Assembly: GCF_028290435.1 (NCBI RefSeq)
Contig: NZ_JAQGJV010000088.1
Span: 1-64,000, forward strand
Origin: Devosia sp.
GTDB taxonomy: Bacteria > Pseudomonadota > Alphaproteobacteria > Rhizobiales > Devosiaceae
Reading direction: 5' to 3'
DNA length: 64,000 nucleotides
Positions 1 through 10,180 of the stretch are shown piece after piece. Every line of letters starts with the position of its first letter. Positions within the stretch are counted from its first letter, which is position 1. Under the pieces are notes generated by a model. That model was given only the letters and a program-made list of their open reading frames with translations. It was not told the DNA's origin and made no database searches. A program made the position numbers and the translations under genes.

Positions 1-2
1 TC

Positions 3-407
3 ATCCTGCCGCAGCTCATCGTTCCGGTGGTGATCATCGTCTACAAGCAGTTCTTCGACTCGGTGCCCAAGGAATACCGGGAGGCCGCCCAGATGGACAG
101 CGCCGGCCCGTTCAAGATCCTGTTCCGGATCTACCTGCCAATGAACTGGGGCATTACCAGCGCGCTCGCCATCATCACCTTCATCGGTGCCTGGAATGCC
201 TTTCTGTGGCCCTTCCTCGCCGCCACTGGCGAGGCCACCATGACGGTCCCGGTCGGCATCACCCAGGTCAAGGACGCCTATGGCATTGTCTATGCCCGCC
301 TGATGGCGTCCGCCGTCATGGCTGGCCTGCCCGTGGCAGTGGTCTACCTGCTGTTCCAGCGCCGCGTCACCCAGGCCATCATGCTGTCGGCGGGTGTGAA
401 GGGCTAA
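3..407 (+). CDS. Carbohydrate ABC transporter permease, C-terminal part (5' end outside window)
   Basis: The last 134 codons of an inner-membrane permease of the MalG type are visible, running in frame from the window edge to TAA. The EAA loop that contacts the ATPase is clear: E-A-A followed by D-S-A-G and later I-Y-L-P. Hydrophobic segments follow, including one around ITFIGAWNAFLWPFL and one near MAGLPVAVVYLLF. This layout is typical of CUT1 sugar importer permeases, which pair with a second permease, a binding protein and an ATPase; those partners must lie upstream of the window. The substrate cannot be told from this fragment. Confidence 0.9.
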   Translation: MLPQLIVPVVIIVYKQFFDSVPKEYREAAQMDSAGPFKILFRIYLPMNWGITSALAIITFIGAWNAFLWPFLAATGEATMTVPVGITQVKDAYGIVYARLMASAVMAGLPVAVVYLLFQRRVTQAIMLSAGVKG

Positions 408-417
408 CGTCGCCACG

Positions 418-440
418 CGGCGCCGGACTTACCGGCGCCG
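418..440. terminator. GC-rich stem-loop between convergent genes
   Basis: CGGCGCCGG (418-426) and CCGGCGCCG (432-440) form a 9-bp stem with loop ACTTA. It lies between the stop of the ABC permease and the stop of the convergent cytochrome gene. There is no U-run on either side, so it is at best a weak bidirectional terminator or mRNA 3'-end stabiliser. Confidence 0.5.
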
Positions 441-451
441 ACAATGGCCAC

Positions 452-1006
452 TTACTTATAAGCGCTGCACGCGGCGGTGCCGACGCCATAATAGCCTTCG
501 CATTCGTCCTTGGTGATGTCGGTCCGGCCCTTGAGATAGCCCGCCACATAGGAGGCGATGGCATCGAGTTCCGCAGGCTTGAGCGGCAGGCCCTTGACCG
601 GCTTGTCGGCCCCGATATCGGCCGAAGTCATGCCGTAGCAGCGGTCGTCCGTATAAGCGAGCCGGTCATGCGACGGCATATTGGTGCCGGGCCGGCCGCA
701 CTGGATGACCTCGCGGATATCCACGAATTCCAGTTCGGTCGCCCGCAGCGAGGGGCCGGGCGGGACCGGGCCGGTATCGTGGCCATTGCCCGACCAGCCG
801 TGGCAGCTGGCGCAATCCGATTTTTGCCAGGCTGCACGGTCGGTGGCGATCTGTTCGGGCGTCAGCGAGCCTGGCGCGACGTCGGTGATCGCCGCCGCAG
901 CATCCTGAGCATAACTGCTCACGGTCAGCGGCAGCGCGCCCGCTCCCACAATCGCCAAAGCCCATAGAACGCGGACGGGTGCCGCTGCAAATCGCGCGAA
1001 AATCAC
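452..1006 (-). CDS. Periplasmic c-type cytochrome
   Basis: A 184-residue exported cytochrome c. A Sec signal peptide spans about residues 1-33 (hydrophobic core, then S-S-Y-A/Q-D). The single heme site CASCH is at residues 65-69, and the likely axial Met is M110 in N-M-P-S-H-D. Four further cysteines (C103, C123 and two near the C-terminus) could form disulfides. GTG at 1006 is chosen because AGGAGAG lies just upstream; an ATG at 1051 would add 15 residues that do not look like a signal peptide. It probably accepts electrons from the PQQ dehydrogenase encoded about 1.9 kb away on the same strand, as is known for cytochromes paired with PQQ alcohol dehydrogenases. That pairing is inference from proximity. 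Confidence 0.85.
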   Translation of the reverse strand: MIFARFAAAPVRVLWALAIVGAGALPLTVSSYAQDAAAAITDVAPGSLTPEQIATDRAAWQKSDCASCHGWSGNGHDTGPVPPGPSLRATELEFVDIREVIQCGRPGTNMPSHDRLAYTDDRCYGMTSADIGADKPVKGLPLKPAELDAIASYVAGYLKGRTDITKDECEGYYGVGTAACSAYK

Positions 1007-1133
1007 TTTTCTCTCCTGGTCGACCGGACATCCGGTGCATTGCTGGCGCATCGGGAAAATCCCATGCGGTATCGTCTTACCTCGTCTGCCGCGCCGCCCT
1101 TCGTGGCCAACGCATCTGATCGTTCACCCCGGT

Positions 1134-2033
1134 TCAGGGATGCGTCGTGCCATCCGGCATTGTCACCCCGCTCAACACGGCCTGGTCAAACTTCGCTCCG
1201 GTGACATGGGCGCGGCGCAGGGTGGCGTCGTTCAGCTTGGCCCCGCTCAGATCGCTCCCGCGCAGATCGGCACTGTAAAGGCTGGTGCCGGTCATGGTGC
1301 TGCCTGCCAGGCTGGCCCCGCGCAAATCCGCCCATGGCAGCCGCGCATCCACCAGGCTCGCCCACGCCAGAATCACGTCGCGCAGGTCGCCATGATCGAA
1401 CATCGAGCCATCGAGCTGCGCCGCGCCGAACTTGACCCCGCGCATCGCCGCTTCCGAAAAATCGGCCCCCACCGCGGTGACCCCGCTCAAGTCGGCCTGC
1501 GGCATCCGCGCGTGGCCCAGCATGCCCTGGCTCAAATCGGCACCGGTGAAATTCGCCTTGCTCAGATTGGCCGCGTAGAACATCGCCCCCACCAGATGGG
1601 AGCTACTCAGATCGGCCTGCGACAGATCTGTGCGGTTGAAATTGGCGCCATTCAAACTGGCCCCGTCAAACTTGGCATTGCGCAATTCGGCGGCATGAAA
1701 ATTGCCATTCTGCGCGCTGGCGCGGCTCAGCACCGCCCCGGTGAGGTCGGCGCGTTTCAGCCGCGCTCCATCCAGATTGCATCCGGTGCAATCCGTGCCC
1801 ACCAGTTTTGCCGCATAAAGATCGGCGCCCTTCAGATTTGCCCCCGCCAGATTGCCCCCGGACAGGTCGCGATGCTTGAGATCGGCATTGGCAAGCTCAC
1901 ACCCGACGCAGTCCTTGCTGGCGCCGGACAGGAATTGGCTCAGCGCATCGGCCTGTGCCGATACCGGCATCAGCCCGCTCCCCACCAGCGCCACGACCAA
2001 TGCCATGGCTCTTGCGACACCGCTAATTTTCAT
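1134..2033 (-). CDS. Exported pentapeptide-repeat protein
   Basis: About 299 residues with an N-terminal signal peptide (MKISGVARAM... to V-S-A-Q-A). It then consists almost wholly of pentapeptide repeats of the A(D/N)LxG type, predicted to fold as a right-handed quadrilateral beta-helix. Two CxxC-like pairs (D-C-V-G-C-E and D-C-T-G-C-N) sit near the start of the repeat region. ATG at 2033 overlaps the stop of the upstream gene by 11 bases, which implies translational coupling. A longer reading to 2360 exists but is the shadow of that neighbour. Known pentapeptide proteins range from gyrase protectors to structural proteins; the export signal argues against gyrase protection. Function unknown. 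Confidence 0.85.
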   Translation of the reverse strand: MKISGVARAMALVVALVGSGLMPVSAQADALSQFLSGASKDCVGCELANADLKHRDLSGGNLAGANLKGADLYAAKLVGTDCTGCNLDGARLKRADLTGAVLSRASAQNGNFHAAELRNAKFDGASLNGANFNRTDLSQADLSSSHLVGAMFYAANLSKANFTGADLSQGMLGHARMPQADLSGVTAVGADFSEAAMRGVKFGAAQLDGSMFDHGDLRDVILAWASLVDARLPWADLRGASLAGSTMTGTSLYSADLRGSDLSGAKLNDATLRRAHVTGAKFDQAVLSGVTMPDGTTHP

Positions 2034-2814
2034 GGATTTCAAACTCGGACGAGCTTTCAAACTGCCCGCGAACCACCTGTCCGGTAAACCGGTTGGTCTC
2101 GGTCTCGCCACGCCGCCGGAAGCGATGCGCGTTGACCGCCACGGTTGCGCCGTCCACCACCTTGCTGCAGCTCTTGTTGACATATTGCCCCGCCAGCGGC
2201 TCCTCGCCGCGGCTGGCCGGCACATCGACACAGGCCCAGCCCGCAAGGCCAAACCGGTTGAGCACGGCCTCGGCCATCTGATAGGCGGAGGCGCGGTTGC
2301 GCAGCGTCGTGCGATCGTCGGTGACGGCGCGGACCCCGCGCAACACGCCCTCGTCGTCAAACAGCGCCGAAGCGATCACCGCATAGTCGTAAACGCTGGT
2401 GCCGCCATTGGTTTCGGCACCGTGCAAATCGCGCCGCGCCAGCAGGCGATATTCCAGCTCGTCATCATAGCGAAACGCGACTTCGTGCAAGCCGTCCGCT
2501 TCGGGCGCGCACAGCGCGAAATCGACAAATCCACCCAGCGGCGTTCCCGGCGGTCCGCCATTGGTGCCGCAGGCGTAGTCGATAAAGGCCTCTTCCGGCA
2601 GATCCGCGGCGGCAGACCCCAGCTTGAGGTCCCAGATATCGAGGCGATGCTGGCTGTCCTCTTGCGCCTGCGCGGGGCCAACAGCGCCGCAAAGTGCCAC
2701 GAGGACCGCGGTAAAAATCAACGCCAAGGACGCCCGGGCGCGGCGCACGCGCCACGGCTCAAGGCGCGAACGGTACGCCGCTAAACTTGAACCTGGAAAC
2801 CGGCCGACAGGCAT
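2023..2814 (-). CDS. Exported hypothetical protein, coupled to the pentapeptide protein
   Basis: A 263-residue protein that I do not recognise. It has a basic N-terminus, a hydrophobic stretch near residues 29-50 ending A-Q-A-Q (probable signal peptide or anchor), and a soluble domain with four cysteines that could form two disulfides. ATG at 2814 has GAGG four bases upstream. The gene ends inside the start of the pentapeptide gene, so the two are probably made together, possibly as partners in the periplasm. It lies downstream of the PQQ dehydrogenase terminator, so this pair may have its own promoter or depend on read-through. Confidence 0.7.
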   Translation of the reverse strand: MPVGRFPGSSLAAYRSRLEPWRVRRARASLALIFTAVLVALCGAVGPAQAQEDSQHRLDIWDLKLGSAAADLPEEAFIDYACGTNGGPPGTPLGGFVDFALCAPEADGLHEVAFRYDDELEYRLLARRDLHGAETNGGTSVYDYAVIASALFDDEGVLRGVRAVTDDRTTLRNRASAYQMAEAVLNRFGLAGWACVDVPASRGEEPLAGQYVNKSCSKVVDGATVAVNAHRFRRRGETETNRFTGQVVRGQFESSSEFEIHEN

Positions 2815-2821
2815 AAGACCT

Positions 2822-2860
2822 CAAAAAAATGGTAGGGGCGGCCATGGACCGGCCGCCCCC
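2822..2860 (-). terminator. Rho-independent terminator of the PQQ dehydrogenase gene
   Basis: GGGGCGGCC (2835-2843) and GGCCGCCCC (2851-2859) make a perfect 9-bp stem with a 7-base loop. Read on the minus strand, the hairpin is followed by TACCATTTTTTT. It sits directly after the dehydrogenase stop codon. Confidence 0.8.
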
Positions 2861-2866
2861 TTTGGA

Positions 2867-4645
2867 TCACAGAGCGAAGAAATAGACGGTCGCGGTTGCC
2901 TGCATATTGGCGGCCGCGTCGGGATCGGCACCCTTGGCGGTGTAGCCCAGCAGAGCGTCGATTGGCGACGCGCCCACTTCGATGGCCACATATTGCTTGC
3001 CATTGACCGAGTAGGTGATCGGCGGCGCGCTGATCTGCGAGCCGAGGTTGACACTCCACAGCACGTCCAGCGTCTCGGCATCCATAGCCTCGAACGAGCC
3101 GTCGATCTGGCTGGAGAACAGCACATTGCCCGCCGTCGCCAAAACGCCGCCATAGGGTGCGAAGTCGGTGGCGCGCTTCTTGGTCACCTGACCGGTCACC
3201 GGGTCGAGTTGCACCACACTGCCGCGGATCACGTTATCGACCGTGGCGCCTGCGGTGCTGTTGAAGTTGGCACAGCCTTCGAAGGCCACGGCGTAGAGCC
3301 GGGCGGTCTTGGGGCTATACGACACTGGGAAGTAGTTGGTGCCGCCCTGCAGCATCGGGCAGGTTGGGTCGATCTTGCCATCCAGGCCGCCCGGACGCGT
3401 GGTCGGGATATAGGTCTGGACCGGCAGGCTGGCGTCATATTCCACCGGCATCCCGGTCTTGGGGTCGAGCCCCTTGGTCCAGGTCACCTTGTCGACATAC
3501 TGGCCGCCATTGATGAAGGCGCCGCTGGCGCGATCGATACCGTAATAGAAGCCGTTGCGGCCGAAATGGGTGACCAGCTTGCGGCTTTCCCCATCGACGG
3601 TCGTATCGACCAGCACATGCGCGCCGATTTCGTCATAGTCCCAGGCATCGTTGGGCGTGTACTGGAAGTGCCAGTCGAGCTTGCCGCTGGTGGCGTCGAG
3701 CGCCAGCAGGCTGTTGGTATAGAGATTATCGCCGGGACGCGCTGCCGGATCATAGGCGGGGAACGGATTGCCCACACCCCAATAGGTAACATTGGTCGCC
3801 GGGTCGTAGGTTCCGGTGTTCCAGGGCGCGCCGCCGCCATTCTCCCAATTGTTGGTCTTGTCTTTCCAGCTATCCCCGCCCGGCTCATCGGGGCCGGGAA
3901 TAGTGTTGAACTGCCAGTTGAGATCGCCCGTGGTAGCATCGCGCGACTGGATCCAGTGGCGCCCGCCACTATCGCCGTTCGCCGTGCCGATCAGGATGGA
4001 ATTGCCGATCGCCAGCGGCGACATGGTGAAGGCCTGCTTGGGATCGGTCTGCACCAGCTGTTCCCAGACCACATCACCGGTCTCCGCATCGGTCGCGGTC
4101 AAACGGCCATCGAAGCTGAGCGAATAAACATTGTTGCCCAGCAGCGCCACGCCCTTGTTATTGGGGGGCTCGACCACGCCGGGAGCGAATTCCGCCTGCG
4201 GGTCCATGATCCATTCGATGGTGCCGCGCTTGCCGCTCGTCAGGTCGATCTTGTAGACCCGGCTCAGCCCGTCGGTGAGATACATATGGCCGTCGCGCAC
4301 CAGCGGCGTGCCTTCAAGGCCGGCGAATTTGAAATTGCCCAGCGCGCCGGTGGGCGGCGCCAGCGCCACCGTATAGGCCAGCTTAAGGCCCTTGACGGTG
4401 TCGCGGTTGATTTCATCCAGCGGCGAAAACCGCTGCCCGTCATAGGTGCGGTTATACATCAGCCAGTTGGCGCTGTCGGAATTGGCATCCAGTAATTGCT
4501 GGGCCGTTACGCCCGCATCGGCCACCGGCGCGGCATCGGCAGCCGGGGCGGCGTCTTGCGCCAGCGCGGAGCCCGCGCAACTGGCGAGCAAGATTGCCGC
4601 CATGGCGCTGATGGAAAATCGTGTGTTTCGGCCTGGTGCTGCCAA
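2867..4645 (-). CDS. PQQ-dependent alcohol dehydrogenase, divergent, with DYD motif
   Basis: A 592-residue periplasmic quinoprotein of the methanol/ethanol dehydrogenase family. A signal peptide (about 1-30, ending S-A-L-A-Q) precedes an eight-bladed propeller with repeated A-x-D-A-x-T-G-x-x-x-W blade motifs. The catalytic region reads P-N-D-A-W-D-Y-D-E-I at 331-340: Asp336 matches the catalytic base and Asp338 the extra Asp known to coordinate lanthanides in XoxF, ExaF and PedH. It is atypical in two ways. The vicinal Cys-Cys that normally precedes N-R-G-V-A is replaced (V-E-P-P-N-N-K-G-V-A, about 158-167), and the metal-ligand Glu region reads N-G-D-S-G (223-227), an apparent Glu-to-Asp change. 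The substrate is unknown. A cytochrome c gene nearby is the likely electron acceptor. Confidence 0.85.
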   Translation of the reverse strand: MAAPGRNTRFSISAMAAILLASCAGSALAQDAAPAADAAPVADAGVTAQQLLDANSDSANWLMYNRTYDGQRFSPLDEINRDTVKGLKLAYTVALAPPTGALGNFKFAGLEGTPLVRDGHMYLTDGLSRVYKIDLTSGKRGTIEWIMDPQAEFAPGVVEPPNNKGVALLGNNVYSLSFDGRLTATDAETGDVVWEQLVQTDPKQAFTMSPLAIGNSILIGTANGDSGGRHWIQSRDATTGDLNWQFNTIPGPDEPGGDSWKDKTNNWENGGGAPWNTGTYDPATNVTYWGVGNPFPAYDPAARPGDNLYTNSLLALDATSGKLDWHFQYTPNDAWDYDEIGAHVLVDTTVDGESRKLVTHFGRNGFYYGIDRASGAFINGGQYVDKVTWTKGLDPKTGMPVEYDASLPVQTYIPTTRPGGLDGKIDPTCPMLQGGTNYFPVSYSPKTARLYAVAFEGCANFNSTAGATVDNVIRGSVVQLDPVTGQVTKKRATDFAPYGGVLATAGNVLFSSQIDGSFEAMDAETLDVLWSVNLGSQISAPPITYSVNGKQYVAIEVGASPIDALLGYTAKGADPDAAANMQATATVYFFAL

Positions 4646-4819
4646 GGTCCTGCTCCCATTTTTATCGACTTTTACCGGCGAAGATCAGCCCGCCGGACCT
4701 GCCATTCATGATCTCAAAGTCGCATTTGCACTATAGTGGGGAACCCAATGTGGCTCATAGGCAACCTATGGGATGTCTCAGCCCCAAACGCCCTCCGCGC
4801 CCGGGCCTGAACTGCCATG

Positions 4820-5038
4820 CTAGTGGGCCCCTGAAATTCTACGCCGGCCGGTTTGCGGCGGCCGCTGCAAGCTCTGCAACCGCTTGTCCATGTCTTCGGC
4901 TTCGATGCTGCTGAAGCGCCCCCAGCGGAAGCCCTCGACAATGGCGTCGATCTCGGCTGACCGTCGTCGGAGGTCGGCCTCCGATTCGCCTGGAAACGAC
5001 TTGGTCTGGGTTTTTGACCACTTATGATAGACAGCCAT
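4820..5038 (-). CDS. Small hypothetical protein (72 aa)
   Basis: A 72-residue soluble, charged protein divergent from the MarR gene. ATG at 5038 has TTAGG about 7 bases upstream, and third codon positions are mostly G or C, as in the real genes here. Predicted to be mainly helical (S-E-A-D-L-R-R-R-S-A-E-I-D-A-I-V). No family was recognised, and overlapping frames are also open, so it could be spurious. Confidence 0.45.
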   Translation of the reverse strand: MAVYHKWSKTQTKSFPGESEADLRRRSAEIDAIVEGFRWGRFSSIEAEDMDKRLQSLQRPPQTGRRRISGAH

Positions 5039-5080
5039 TTTGCCTAAGGTGCGCCACTACTGGATACGATCTCACCTGCT

Positions 5081-5118
5081 TTGTATCATGACATACAATT
5101 GGTGCCAGCAGTTTGTAT
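5081..5118 (+). promoter_or_regulatory. Operator-like inverted repeat upstream of the MarR gene
   Basis: TTGTAT (5081-5086) and ATACAA (5093-5098) form a perfect inverted repeat with a 6-base spacer, about 65 bases before the chosen MarR start. A further TTGTAT occurs at 5113-5118 in the orientation of the first arm. MarR proteins bind such AT-rich palindromes and usually repress themselves, so this is the likely operator. It lies in a divergent intergenic region and could also control the small gene on the other side. Confidence 0.5.
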
Positions 5119-5163
5119 GCTACGCTACAGCCTTATGAACGCTTGCAAGGAAGGGACTCTGCC

Positions 5164-5676
5164 GTGCCGCAGGACAGACTCGAAAGCGCCGGCGCCGAAG
5201 CCATCCGGCTCAAGACGCTCTCCAAGCCCGGCTATGTGGAACACGAGGAGCTGTTCTACCTGATCGTGGAACTGTCCCGTCACATCAGCACCCAGTTCGA
5301 CAAGCTGATGCTGCGACACCAGTTGACGCATTCGCAGTGGTGGGCGCTGGCGCACATCTACAAACAGGAAGGCCTGACCCAGTCGGCTCTGGCGACAATG
5401 ATGCAGATGGGAAGGGCCTCGGCAGGCGCCTTATTGGAAAAGCTCTCGGCCGCCGGCTGGATTGAGCGCCGTCCCGACCCCACCGATAGCCGCGTCCGCC
5501 GCGTTTTCCTTACCCTGGGCGCCATCCCGATCTTCGAGCAGATGCAGGCCGAAGGCGAAGCCCAGTTCAAGGTGTTTCTGAAGGATGTGAGCCTGGCCCA
5601 AGAACGGCAACTCATCGATGTCCTGCGCCGTATCCGGACGAATTCAGAACAGCACTCTACCGCGCCGACATCCTAG
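5164..5676 (+). CDS. MarR-family transcriptional regulator
   Basis: A 170-residue winged-helix regulator. A helical dimerisation region comes first, then the DNA-recognition helix around L-T-Q-S-A-L-A-T-M-M-Q-M-G-R-A-S. The wing carries the family signature D-P-T-D-S-R-V-R-R-V-F-L-T. GTG at 5164 is preferred because GGAAGGG lies upstream at a suitable distance; a TTG at 5113 would extend it into the operator-like repeat. MarR proteins usually bind small aromatic or phenolic ligands. No obvious target gene is adjacent on the same strand, so autoregulation plus remote targets is the best guess. Confidence 0.88.
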   Translation: MPQDRLESAGAEAIRLKTLSKPGYVEHEELFYLIVELSRHISTQFDKLMLRHQLTHSQWWALAHIYKQEGLTQSALATMMQMGRASAGALLEKLSAAGWIERRPDPTDSRVRRVFLTLGAIPIFEQMQAEGEAQFKVFLKDVSLAQERQLIDVLRRIRTNSEQHSTAPTS

Positions 5677-5692
5677 CAGGCAGTCCGCCAGC

Positions 5693-6358
5693 TCAGAAGA
5701 TGCCGGGGATCAGGCGGTACCGCACGCGCGCCGCAAAATCACGGTACTTGCTGTCGGCGCTCAACAGCTTCTCTTCGGCAAGGATACGGCCAATCTGGGC
5801 GATGGAGCACACCCCATAGGCCAGCGCGTTCCAGGCGCTCGGATTGGTCAGGAGGAAGCCGATATGGGTCATCAGGTAACCCGCATACATGGGGTGACGC
5901 ACCAGCCGGTATGGGCCGCCGATCTTGACGCCGCGATTGGCCGCGACGGCCCCGAAGCTGCGGCGCAGCGTGAGCTTGGCGGCGAGCTGGACGATGAGGC
6001 CGGCCAACATCAGGATAGCACAGAACGCCGCCAGGGCGGCATTGCCGCCGGCACCAGTCGGCTGCACCAGCAAGGACGCGGACGAGCCCACCAGCGCCAG
6101 CCCCCAATCGGCGGGACGAAACGACACATTCTCGGTAAACCGGCGCAGGAGCACGAAGACCAGCACCGCCCCCTCTGAAACCAGCACGATCGCTGTGGCA
6201 ATCGAGCCGCCTTCCAGCCAGTCCAGCACGAACGTCCACACCATATAGCCGAACAGCGCGGCCAGAATAATGCGCTCTCCGATGTCGAGCAGGCGCGGAA
6301 AACGCATGGCGCCGAGCGCGCGCAGAAAATGCGGCGAGTGACGGATAGCTGAAAGCAT
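5693..6358 (-). CDS. Isoprenylcysteine carboxyl methyltransferase-like membrane protein
   Basis: A 221-residue membrane protein with about five hydrophobic segments. The C-terminal half carries the ICMT/PEMT methyltransferase signature: G-P-Y-R-L-V-R-H-P-M-Y-A-G-Y (SAM-binding), then E-E-K-L-L...Y-R-D-F...V-R-Y-R-L-I-P-G-I-F. Bacterial members methylate unknown lipids or small molecules, since bacteria lack prenylated CaaX proteins. It converges with the MarR gene. Confidence 0.85.
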   Translation of the reverse strand: MLSAIRHSPHFLRALGAMRFPRLLDIGERIILAALFGYMVWTFVLDWLEGGSIATAIVLVSEGAVLVFVLLRRFTENVSFRPADWGLALVGSSASLLVQPTGAGGNAALAAFCAILMLAGLIVQLAAKLTLRRSFGAVAANRGVKIGGPYRLVRHPMYAGYLMTHIGFLLTNPSAWNALAYGVCSIAQIGRILAEEKLLSADSKYRDFAARVRYRLIPGIF

Positions 6359-6748
6359 ACGGCCTGTCCGGGTACTGATTCAGTCCAGACTAACCCGCAG
6401 AACTAAACAAAGCCGCCGAGGCCTCACCGAAATCGGCAATGATGTTGAATGAAAGTTTAACGACCCCGACCTCGAGGCCCGCAGTTGACGAGTGCCCAAG
6501 GCTTCGGCGAGACGACAGCGCCCAGCGGATCGAATATGGCCACGATCGCCACGAGACGTTCGAGGCTGGGCCGAATGGCAAGCCTTTCCTGCCCCGCAGT
6601 CTTCATTTCAATCTGTCCCGCACGCGCCAGGCGGCGATGGCGGCGATTTCCAACGCGCCCTTCTCAATTGAGGAAATCGTCCCGCCCCGGGTGTCGCCCC
6701 CGGCTCGAGGCGACTATGGTCGCGCCAGCCAAACCACAAAGTAGATTT
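6359..6748. other. Gap between methyltransferase gene and tex, no convincing gene
   Basis: These 390 bases separate divergent genes and should hold both promoters. Short open frames cross it, including an in-frame 88-codon extension of tex back to 6485, but none has a recognisable domain. The base composition is less GC-biased around 6400-6470. I see no RNA gene or repeat in it. Confidence 0.5.
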
Positions 6749-9046
<2,298 letters not shown>

Positions 9047-9103
9047 CCTGCGCGAATGGGTACACCTCAGCCAGGCGCGGCGCCGCATCGCCGATGTGAC
9101 GCG

Positions 9104-9334
9104 TCAGCCGTAGGGGTAGGCGGGCACATGTGCACCGCGCAGGTATCGGCGATGGCCGCGTGCAGGACGCGCAGCGGCGAATGGCCGTGCGGAGGTCTTC
9201 AAGCGGAATGAGGTGACTGCGCAGCACCATTGCCTCGTCGACCTGTCCTGCCCGCAGCGCTTTCCATTATAGCCCATGACCTGGCCCAGCAGGTCAGCCG
9301 GATCGGGCGCCGTATAGACCCTGAGATAGACCAT
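9104..9334 (-). pseudogene. Possible frameshifted gene remnant beside tRNA-Ser
   Basis: ATG at 9334 follows AGGA and opens M-V-Y-L-R-V-Y-T-A-P-D-P-A-D-L-L-G-Q-V-M. After about 30 codons the protein-like sequence seems to continue in another frame (A-L-R-A-G-Q-V-D-E-A-M-V-L-R-S-H-L-I-P) near 9195-9245. Neither frame has a recognised domain. This suggests a small gene broken by a one-base shift, but it could equally be chance open sequence. The remaining bases from 9047 to the tRNA hold nothing else I can support. Confidence 0.3.
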
Positions 9335-9436
9335 GAGTTCCTGGCTCGAAAAACACACGCCCGACGCCGACGGGACACTGTGACAGAATCCGTTTGCCGA
9401 TTCGGTTCAACGCCAACAATTTCAATGAGGTAGAAG

Positions 9437-9526
9437 TGGCGGAGAGGGTGAGATTCGAACTCACGGTGGAGTCACCCCCACGCCGCATTTCGAGTGCGGT
9501 GCATTCGACCACTCTGCCACCTCTCC
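9437..9526 (-). tRNA. tRNA-Ser (anticodon CGA)
   Basis: Ninety bases including an encoded CCA end. The acceptor stem pairs GGAGAGG with CCTCTCC. The anticodon stem pairs CCGCA with TGCGG around loop CTCGAAA, giving anticodon CGA, which reads UCG serine codons. A long variable arm (class II, as expected for Ser) precedes the T arm with GTTCGAATC. No intron. Confidence 0.97.
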
Positions 9527-9640
9527 GCGAGGTCGTAACGCCCCCCTTGCGGCGGGCTCGGTCGACATGGCCGGGCTTATGGCATAGCAAACACAGACCT
9601 GCAACTCCCCATCGACACCCGCATCAAAACGAGATGGATT

Positions 9641-10096
9641 TTGAGCGCACGACCCCTCTTTGTCTACGGCACATTGCGCGATCCCGAGGTCCTGAACGCC
9701 CTCCTTGGCCGTAGCCTGTCGGCATCCGAATGCGCCGACGCTTGCGCGCCCGGCTTCCACGCCGTCCATTATCCGCAGCGCGTCTATCCCGCGCTGATCG
9801 CCGTACCGGACGGCAACGCCCCCGGCCTCCTGCTTCAAGACCTCAGCGCAACGGAGCTCGCCATCCTCGATGCCTTCGAGGGCGACGAATATCGCCGCGC
9901 TACCATTTCGGCGCTGGCGCCGTCCGGCATGGTGGACGCCGATGTCTACCTGCCGGTCATTGCCATCCCGGCCGATGCCGCGCCCTGGACGCTGGACAAC
10001 TGGACCCTTTTGCATAAGCGCACCGTGCTGGATGGCGAACGCCGCACTGCCGCAGCCCTGCGCGAGCGCCTCAGCGCCCGCAAACCCAGCCTCTGA
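9641..10096 (+). CDS. Gamma-glutamylcyclotransferase-like (AIG2) family protein
   Basis: A 151-residue protein with the GGCT/AIG2 fold signature F-V-Y-G-T-L-R-D-P at the N-terminus, Y-P-A-L in the middle, and L-D-A-F-E-G-D-E-Y, where the acidic residue of the active pocket is expected. The start is TTG at 9641, since no ATG is in frame before the F-V-Y-G-T motif. Family members cyclise gamma-glutamyl amines or peptides, but many bacterial homologs are uncharacterised. Confidence 0.8.
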   Translation: MSARPLFVYGTLRDPEVLNALLGRSLSASECADACAPGFHAVHYPQRVYPALIAVPDGNAPGLLLQDLSATELAILDAFEGDEYRRATISALAPSGMVDADVYLPVIAIPADAAPWTLDNWTLLHKRTVLDGERRTAAALRERLSARKPSL

Positions 10097-10180
10097 AGTC
10101 AACTTTTCGGGAGCCGGGGATTATTTTGCGCCCACAGGTGTTTCACTACCGGATAACCCTGCGCAAAAAAGGATTTGGAC

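Noticed and set aside
2624-4495. A plus-strand open frame of over 600 codons opposite the PQQ dehydrogenase.
   Set aside because: It is the antisense shadow of a real gene in GC-rich DNA; the protein has no recognisable domain and is rich in His, Arg and Gly as such shadows are.
9437-9526. tRNA as end of a genomic island.
   Set aside because: No integrase, no repeat of the tRNA end and no shift in gene style on either side was seen.
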